Shown piece by piece: positions 52,286 through 61,700 of a DNA stretch of 64,000 nucleotides. The notes beneath the pieces are model-generated. The model did no database searches, was not told where the DNA came from, and worked only from the letters and a program-made list of their open reading frames with translations. Position 1 is the first letter of the stretch, and the number at the start of each line of letters is the position of its first letter. The stretch comes from Doryteuthis pealeii (Eukaryota > Mollusca > Cephalopoda > Myopsida > Loliginidae). The DNA lies in NCBI GenBank assembly GCA_023376005.1, contig CM042156.1:41579156-41643155 (forward strand), read 5' to 3'. The position numbers and the translations under genes are program-made.

Positions 52286-55055
52286 TGTGATAAAATCCTC
52301 TTTTTATACAGAAATGCAAATATTTGTTTAGGAGAATCTTTGCATTTACTGTAGATCAATTCGGCTTTGGTGTTGTCTTCTTCAGTAACTCAAGTTTTTC
52401 CGATCTGATTCCCCTCCTTAGAGCACTGGTTAGTCTTTCACCACTCAACTTCAAAAAACTATAAAAAGTTTTCTATTGTGTCTCCTCTGCAACTTCATTT
52501 TATATGTTAATATGAATTTTTTTATCAAGTGATGATTTTAAAAGAAATTCAGTAATGCCTATAACATAAAGTTATTGGCAGATTTTAAAAGAATACAATT
52601 GGATGTCTTTACTTTCATCAAGTTGGAGGGGTTAGAGAATTATGTTCTGCATATTAGTTAAGCAAAAAAACGTTGTTTCATCTGGCTATTTTATTGTGCT
52701 GTCAAAATTTCTGAAAAGAGGATTAATTATTGTTTATATTATTTACATGATTAGAACTCTTAATCTTTGTTCCCAAATGTTTTGGCAATTATACCCACTA
52801 TCCTTCTTCAGATGTCCTTTGTCATTGTCAGTAACCTTTGGTTAATTCACTGCCACCTTAATTATTTCACCTGGGTTCACATTCAGAAGAAAGAAGAGAA
52901 TCAACATTGCAAAGTTGAAATAACTACAAAATCTAAATAAATAATACGATTGTTACATAATGAATAGGCACAGCCTATCATTTTTTTAATGCAGTGTAAG
53001 ATTTAAATTTAACGTTTAATGGTTACTGGAAAAACACTGATAAGTTTGATGGGCAGGCTTAACCCCAGGTTGACCTGGAATGAGATTTGCTGATTAGTTG
53101 ATCAAATCACGTAACCGTTGGTGAGTTATATGGATATTGGGAAATAAACTATGTATATCCCAAATGTATGTCTCTGCACTCATAATTAAGAATTAAGATG
53201 GAAATGGAGAGATACAATACCTGATACAACCCAATGAAAGAAAAACAGATGACACAGTCCAATAGATGAAGAGAAGGTTAAAAGTAGAAGAACAGAGAAT
53301 GTAAGAATAATAAGAGTATACAACAATGATATTCTAAGTTTGGACAATGGAATGTGAACAGTCTACTCTTGTGAATTAAATAAAGGGTTCGGTTTGAAAT
53401 TCCTTGAAGGTTACTGATTGTGATAAAAGATGTCTGAAAAAGGATAGAGAGTACAACAGACAAAACATTGTGAGTATAACGAGTATGATGGGGACATTAG
53501 TCAGAATCATGTAAAATGATATAAATGATACTTTACTGTTGTGTTTGTTTGTAAATTCTATATCTGTACATCTTTGAAATTATTTGGTTGCAAGAGTTAA
53601 ATTATATTTGGACACTTTTTAAAAGAATTTTTTTCTTTAAAATATAAGAGATAGCTGCTTGCAATTTGATTATAAAAATGAATTTGAATTATAATTTTTT
53701 AATGAAAATATTTGAAAAGTGAATATTTTTCATGATTATTTCTTACATTGTGTATGAATTTATGAAATGAGGCTTGGTAATTTGTTTTATTTTGATTTTT
53801 TTGAACTGTTGTCCTCATCTTTATTGTTATATATACAACCTTTTGGCTGATATGCTAAAATAATTCCTTCAGGTGTTTCTTGTCGTAATTGAGAGCCTTC
53901 AAAACTTTGAACTGAACCCTTTATTCAATCCACCCGGGTAGACTGTTTTCTTACCACTAACCATGATTGGGTACAAGTGTTAACTCTAAAGGGTTTGGTT
54001 TGAAGTTCTATGAAGGTTCCCAATTACAACAAGAAGGTTCCCCATTGTGTATATAACAATAAAGATGAGGATAACAGTCTGAAAAATCCAAATGATACAT
54101 ATTTCTTACATGTTTAATCACTTTTTAAAGATCAATATTAAAATGTAATTCTTCAACAATATTTCTTTCTCTGCTTAAACCTTTTTTTATTAAAATGTCT
54201 GCCGTATCCTGTCTTTTTCATTTATATCTCTCTCTTTCTCCCATTCTGTGTTTCTGGCACTAATTTGGTTGCTATTATAACTTTTCAGACCCATGGGACA
54301 GTGATTTCTAGGTAACGTGCTGTCTGTTGTAACAATATAAACTGTTTGATGTTGAATGCCAGCTATGTTAATGTTTGTTGAAAGTGGGCGTTGTTTGGTC
54401 AGTATGGTTGGTCCAAACCGGCCAGTCAGTTGGTCAGCACCTGGTTGTTGATGGCTGTAGCACTTAAATAACAGACAGCTGCAATGTCTGTCCGGCTCTC
54501 TATTGCCTGCCTGCCATTCTAATGTTATCATTCATCAGAGAATATCATATGCAAATTAGATGTTGTCTGCTGCTTCAAACTAACTTGTTGTTGTGATTTT
54601 GATTTTTAGCTGCGGGTGACTAGGAGGAAAAAAATGTTGAAAAAAAAATATGGCTTCCCTGAGAAGAGCAAAATGGCTTAAATGAAATTTCAGAATTAGT
54701 TTAAACATTATTTTATTTTGTTATAAGGTAAGGATAATAGATAACAAAAAAAAATCTTTAATTAAATATTGAATAATTTGCATAATCAGATTTTTGGCTT
54801 ATTTGAAAAATGCCATACTTAATTGCATATTAAAAAAAAAACTCCCCAGGCTGTTTTTTCTAAAAATTTGTTCCAAAATATTCACCAGATTTTTTGGGAA
54901 AACAGTGTGGGTGTGTCTTATATACTTTCAAATATTTGATAGGGTAATGTTTACACAAATGCACACAAATTACCAATATTTTATATAACCCTACTCCATA
55001 ATATTGTAATAATAGATGTAAATAAGGAGGGTTTTATATACCATCAAATACAATA

Positions 55056-55106
<51 letters not shown>

Positions 55107-58100
55107 TGAAAAAACAAGGTATTCAGAGGATTATTTTATTATAGTTAAAAGTATTAGCCAATGTTAAAATGTTTCAGTTTGTATATTAAATTATTATTAG
55201 TGCATTATTAATATATTTAAATAATTTTGAAATTTTGAAATAGAACACTATTAACGGCTATAGATTGAATGCTAAGATTTGTCTCTTTTTCTTTCCATAT
55301 TGAATATTATTCAGAAGTTAAAACATCACATATGAACAATGCACTGATAATTGTTTAACATACAAACTGAAATGTTTTAACGTTAGCTAATACTTTCTAA
55401 CTGTAATAAATTCATCCTTTGAATACTTTGTTTTTTAATATTTCTTTTTACATATTTGCATACCGTCAGATTTATTTCCATTTTCCTTTGATATATAATA
55501 ATTAAACTGTAAACCCCTTTGCTCTCTGACAGAGAAGCCATGTTTATTTTATAACCTCTTCACCTTCATTCATATTGCATTTTTTTTTCTCTCTCTCTCT
55601 CCATTTTATCTAAAAGGAAAAATACAAGAAACTTACATTTACCTATCTTTTTATTTCTCACTACATATTTTCATTATCAAAAACCTTCATGTTTATATAT
55701 ATATTTATCTTCGCCAAACTGACATACATACATGTTTTTCACCGTTGTTTCTGTCTATTCTCAGTACATAAGTGAACGATCATTTATTTGAACAGTAATA
55801 TCATGAGTGACTGTTGATCATAGCATTTGAATTTGCTTTACATATATCAGCTTCCATCATTATTCAAGACTTTACATATTTTACAAGTTTAAATCCTGAA
55901 GCATAAGTTATTTTGGCTCCATATTCATGTTGATCCATTGGTAACTAAAAAAAACGTTTGATCTGGTTTTAAATAGAATTTTATTCCTTCTTGGTGAATA
56001 TGGATCTCATCCATCTTTGATATTTGATAGGCTTACTCAATAACCATAATCCTGTCCTCAAGCATTATGGGTCACCATGTAGAGCTAAAAGGTTGCCCCA
56101 TGGTGGGGAAGGGGCCTTAACCTTCTGCAAAGGTGCAGTCGACGTATTCTACATCCCCAGTCAAAAGATCAGTCAGATATCTACTATATATACTCGCTGA
56201 GGTGCGTGGTGTAATGGTTAGAGTCGTAGGAAAATGGACTCGTCGACCCGAGTTTAAATCCTGGACGAAACTGTTTGCATTTCACATAGCGCTAATACCC
56301 TTGGGGAAGATATGCATCTAATTACTCTCCTTCCAACTATGGTTAAAATAGCAGGACAGACTGGGCTAACTTTGGCTAGGTTGGTTACCTAGCCAAAGTT
56401 AGCCCAGGAGAAGGAAAAATTTGAATACAAACCTGTTAAACTCCGCATAAGAAATTGACCTTGTGTCACATCCTACTCATGTGGAGGGATTGGTAAATAT
56501 ATATATACTCGCTGATAGGTCGCACTTTTTTAAACAAAATTCTGCCAAATTCAGTGGTGCAATCTATTCGACATAAATGTAAAACAGCACTACTTTAATT
56601 TTTATTTATCTTTAAGTTGCAACAATCAGCGATTGCAATGACGCGAAATGCATGTAATATGCATTTGAAATCTTTCAAAACCTTTCATATACTCAATATA
56701 TATATTATATATATATATATATATATATCAAAGTTTCTTATCAACTAATTTCTATAAATTAACCTGATGCTGCTGATTCTTACGCTTTTTTTTTACCCAA
56801 GCTCATTTATAATTAAAGTACTAAAAAACATAACCCTTATTTCTATATGCATCACAATGGCAAAGTGCTCTTGATCTAATATCTGTAAACAAAGTCTTAA
56901 AACCAAGGTGAACATTTGATAAGTTCTATTTTAGAATTGGTTGTGTAACAAGTCAGATTATAATCCAACCTATCTGCATGTCAACCGCAAATATCCACTT
57001 TGACAACCACAAATTAGGGGTGCAACCTATCCATTAGTATATACAATATAAGTAAAAAAAATATCAGTAAGCATTGGCAAATCTACTGTAAAAAATCTTT
57101 TCATCCAATGAAAAAACTTTGCAGTTTTATAATTGCCAACATCCTTAAAGTCAAAGTGTTTAATTACTGTGATTAATATTACTACCTATAAATACGGTTA
57201 AATCAAATTTAACGGACCTAATCTTCACCATCGTATGTCACCCCGCCAAATGAAAAAAAATACCAAAAATCAGGGAATTACCTGAATTTAATGAAATTTT
57301 CAGTGTTGATATATTAATGAATAAAAGTTATAATGCACTAGTTATTTTATTTTAAAACTTCTACATTTTTTCAGCTCTGTTAACTTTGAACCACGTATCT
57401 TTGAGAATCTGTGTTACACCTCAAAGATACATGGTACAAAGTTAACTGACCTGAAAAAATGTAAAAGTTTTAAAATAAAATAAATGGTGCATTATATTTT
57501 TATTCATTAATATATCAATACTGAAAATTTCATTAAATTCAATTAATTCCCTGATTTTTGGTATTTTTTTCTTCTTTTCGGTGGGTGTGACATACGATGG
57601 TGAAATTTAGGTCCGTTCAGTTTGATTTAATCTATAAAACTATATCAAATATCAGATAATGAGGGATTTTTTTTTAAACCTAACCATTTTGTTGTTAAAT
57701 ATCTAGTTAAGCCAATTGTGACATTTTTATTCTTAAACAGCTGCCATAATTGTAAAGTGCAGTTTTCAGTCAGTAGAAAATCCGCCTAGGAACCACATGA
57801 ATCCAGGTTCAATACCAGCCCTCACCAACACAGCACATGAGTAGCACACCTTAAGTAATCGGATCTGTGCAGTAAAGTGGGAGCTGTCAGTAGGTGTGGC
57901 GCTCCACCTAAGATGCAAAAACAATCTCCCTGGTCTAGCGCTAGTGAAAAGGTGATAGACACTCGCTGTCCAGCTGATACCGACAATAGGACACTTCGCC
58001 TACTTTACTTATTTTTTATTATGTTAAATATTGATATAAAATATTACTAGGTAATATAAAAAAAAAAAATATCTCAAAAGAGAACAGCTTGAAGGAATTT

Positions 58101-58204
58101 GTAATCAACCGCGATTTTCTTGCATGGTGTGTAGTTTGCCATAATTCATTATTCAGCATTTTCTCCTTTTTTGTCGTAAACCGGATCAAAAATTTTGTGG
58201 TTTG

Positions 58205-58236
<32 letters not shown>

Positions 58237-58679
58237 CTAAAAAATGTTCTCAGTAAACAAACTAATGAATAATTTACAAAGGGGATTTTTTTTTTTTTTT
58301 TTTTTATATTTGTCGAGTGAAATCTATTTCAAGTTTGTAAGATCAGAATCTAAAGTCTAAAAGGTTATGTCTTACCTGAATAATTTTTTAAAAACCTTGA
58401 CTCCATTGCTCATTTTGCCATTAGTCAACTGTAAAAGAACGAGATTGCATCAAGTTTACCTGAAGAATTTAATAAGATATCCAGTTTTCAGCATATAGAT
58501 ATTTAGTTGTATATTTTTAATAAAAAATTTAAAAAAGGTAAAAGTTTTGTTTGAATAAAATGTTCTTATATCACTTTAATCACAATGAAAACTTTTCACT
58601 TCAAACAGAAATTTAAGATTTAGTCTTATCTGTAAATTTCTATCCAATCTCTTTTTAGGGGATGGGGTCTTTATTCTAA

Positions 58680-58712
<33 letters not shown>

Positions 58713-61700
58713 TATAGTGATGCTGATATCTTTTTGATTTAGTATGTCCTGAGACACTTATTTGCTTTGAATGAGTCCTCGGGAAAATTTATGGTCCCAA
58801 CTAAAGCCGTCTAACTCCTACCTTGTTACTTATCCTGTGTAATTAATTTCTAAGAAACTATTGAAATGTATTTACAGTTAGCTTGAAATGGTGAGGGAAG
58901 AAAAAAGAAAAACACTGGGATGCATAGATACGATTTTACTGTGTCCTTTTAGATTTTTGTGCGTCAGGGACGGAGGACACGTACCTATCAGCATCTCTGT
59001 ATATAGATATAGATAGATAGATAGATATAGATGATATAATGGTGAAAAGGATTTGTTTTGCAACATTGTTTTATTTCATTTTAAAAACACATTTTAAATT
59101 CTCTGCAAAATCTAACAAATAATCTTTTGTCTATAGTAAAGATGAAGAGTATATCAAGTTTCCTTTCTCTTATCAAATTATCAAAGTTTTCATACATTAT
59201 TTAACCCTTTCACAACTCTGGTCCCTCCAACATTTTCAATCCATAGAAACACACACACATGTCAATTCATCAGCTGACATCTTATTACCAAACTGATCAC
59301 TTATCAGCCAACAAAAAAAAGTTTCTGCTAGCAAATTGATAATGGATGCTGTAAAATGGTTACAACCAGTTAAACATCTTTTTCTTTGATTCATCTAAAA
59401 CAATGGTTCTCAACCTTTTTTTTTTTTTTTTTTTCACCTATAGACACATTTGATTCCTATTTTACTCTGGTGAATCACTTCCATAGCCAAATCGATGTTT
59501 AAAATCTTATTGTATTTTCATGATTAGATACTTTTTTACTTACCTGGACCCAAAAAAGTTACATGGTCCCTGGGGATCCATAAAGACCACAATTGAGAAC
59601 CATCTAAAATAATATGAAAATAAAAATAAAAATTTGTACAGAAGTATTTTTTAAATGCTTCTTTTTTTTTTTTTCATTTTTTTTTTTAAATTTCTCCTTT
59701 GTCTCATTTTCAGCCTTTCAGGTGCAGCTGTTGTCTTTGTTATTGTTATTGTCTATCTCTCCTCTACCACCTCCAATTCCAACTCTTCCCTCTCCGATTC
59801 CAACTCTTCCATCTCCAGCCCATTAAACTGGGCTATTTTTCCTATCATACATCTTTTTTGTGCATGAAAATCCTTTCCCTCGTTATCCGTAGTCCAATGT
59901 GTCGAGCATGTCTTTTTTTTTTTCTATGTCCGTCTTCTCATTCCCGGACCAAATTTTGCTATCTCATTCCATTCCATCGGCTTCCTACTAATCTCAGCAC
60001 CTTTGGCAGTTTTATTTCAAAGAGCACCAGGTTTTTTTACTTATTCAGTTGAATTCTTCATTTTGTAATGAAAACTTTTTTTTCTTAAGTATTTTTTTTC
60101 TCTCCATTTGGTGAGATTTTTTTTTTGTTAATTTTGTATTGCTTATAGATTATAATTATTATAGAAAAATAAACTTTTTTATTAAAGTGTAATATCCTTC
60201 AGTTGAGATAGTCTTCCAATGTTACCAATAGATTTTTTTCTGTTTTCTTTTTTTCTTTTTCTTTCTATTCTTTAATTCTACACAACAGGCTACTTTTTGT
60301 TAGTTTAGAGAAAATCAGGTAAAAAATACAAGTCTATGCGATAATTGCGGAGACATGGAATAAACTGCCTGCATCTGTTGTAGGCTGCCAGAGCACTGAA
60401 TCTTTCAAAGCCTCCATGCTTCCTGTAGTCCGCCAACACTATACCTGATGCCACTCTCCACATACACATGCACACACATACATGCATATTACTACTGTGA
60501 ACTGTTCATGTTCCTAACACAACATTATTCTGTGTACTTGACATGAGACTTTGATGAGTTGTGGTGCACCTGAGCACTGTACACAATAAATTTCATTATT
60601 ATTATTATTATTAAATAAATGAGAAACACTGAATAAAAAAAGACAGACACAAGTATTGGAAATAAACAAACGTTTTATTTAATGCAGAGTAAACAAATGC
60701 TTCTACTCTAAACAGTTACTGAAGCTCAACTTTGTGTACGACCGAAATATATCATGTAGTCCAATCATGTGTCATGGCTGAAGTCCATTTCTGGTCTGAG
60801 CTCCGACAATACACCTGTCCCTTATTCATCAAGGGGAGTAACTCTATATTTTTTCATTGGATGATCCCAACAGTCTATTTTGAGATCTTCAAGAAAACTT
60901 AATAGAAGCAGCAAATGAACAAATGTATATATAGTTATGATTAAACCTATTTATTCTAGATTCAATACTTTCACTGTTATTATTTTCTTATTAGCTTTAC
61001 ACCTCATTTTTGTTACTTTCTATCACTTCCTTTCTGTTTAAAATTATTTACCCAGCTGTAGGTAAATAATAGGGTAAACTGGGCTCTCTAGCCTTGGTAC
61101 AGGCTAGTAGTCTAAAAGAATAACTCTGATTTCAAATCCCTAAGTTCCTGGTTTTGCCTGGACAAATATCAATGTGTTACATTTTTACATACAAATAAAT
61201 AATGAACACTAAATAAAAAAGCAGACCCAGGTGCTGGAAGCTGAACTTTGTGTGATCAAAATATAACTTGTTGTCCAGTCTGTGTCATGGCAGAAAAAAA
61301 GTTCACTTCTGATCTGTCCTCCCACAATGCACCTGTCAAGTGAGGTCACTCTGTCTTAACCCTCAAGAGGATCCACTATATTTTTTGTTGGGTGATCCCA
61401 ACAGTGTTATAAAGAGGATGTTATTAATGAAAAGACCTGCAGCATGGGCATCCATTAGTCCTCTATATAGCTTTGCCCAGATCTATGCCAAGATCCAGGC
61501 ACAAATCCATGCGGTCTTATGAGACTGACAGGTGCCATATACCTGAGGGTTTAATCATAGACACTTCAGTAGCCAAAATGGCTAAGGTGGCATCTACAGA
61601 ACACAGATTCCCAACAAACAATGAAAATAAGTTAAAGGGAGATTATTTGAATCATTCAAGAAATCACTTGTAAAATACATCTATAAGATGATTGAGGGTG

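Noticed and set aside
54190..54531. 113-codon minus-strand open frame
   Set aside because: No recognisable domain; mixed composition in a GC-richer intron patch; likely chance or a decayed repeat.
59713..59825. Proline-rich candidate exon after an acceptor-like TTTTCAG
   Set aside because: It could join exon k in phase 1 and ends in a stop, but the peptide is low-complexity (repeated PIPTLPSP) and unlike any DAD; evidence is too thin.
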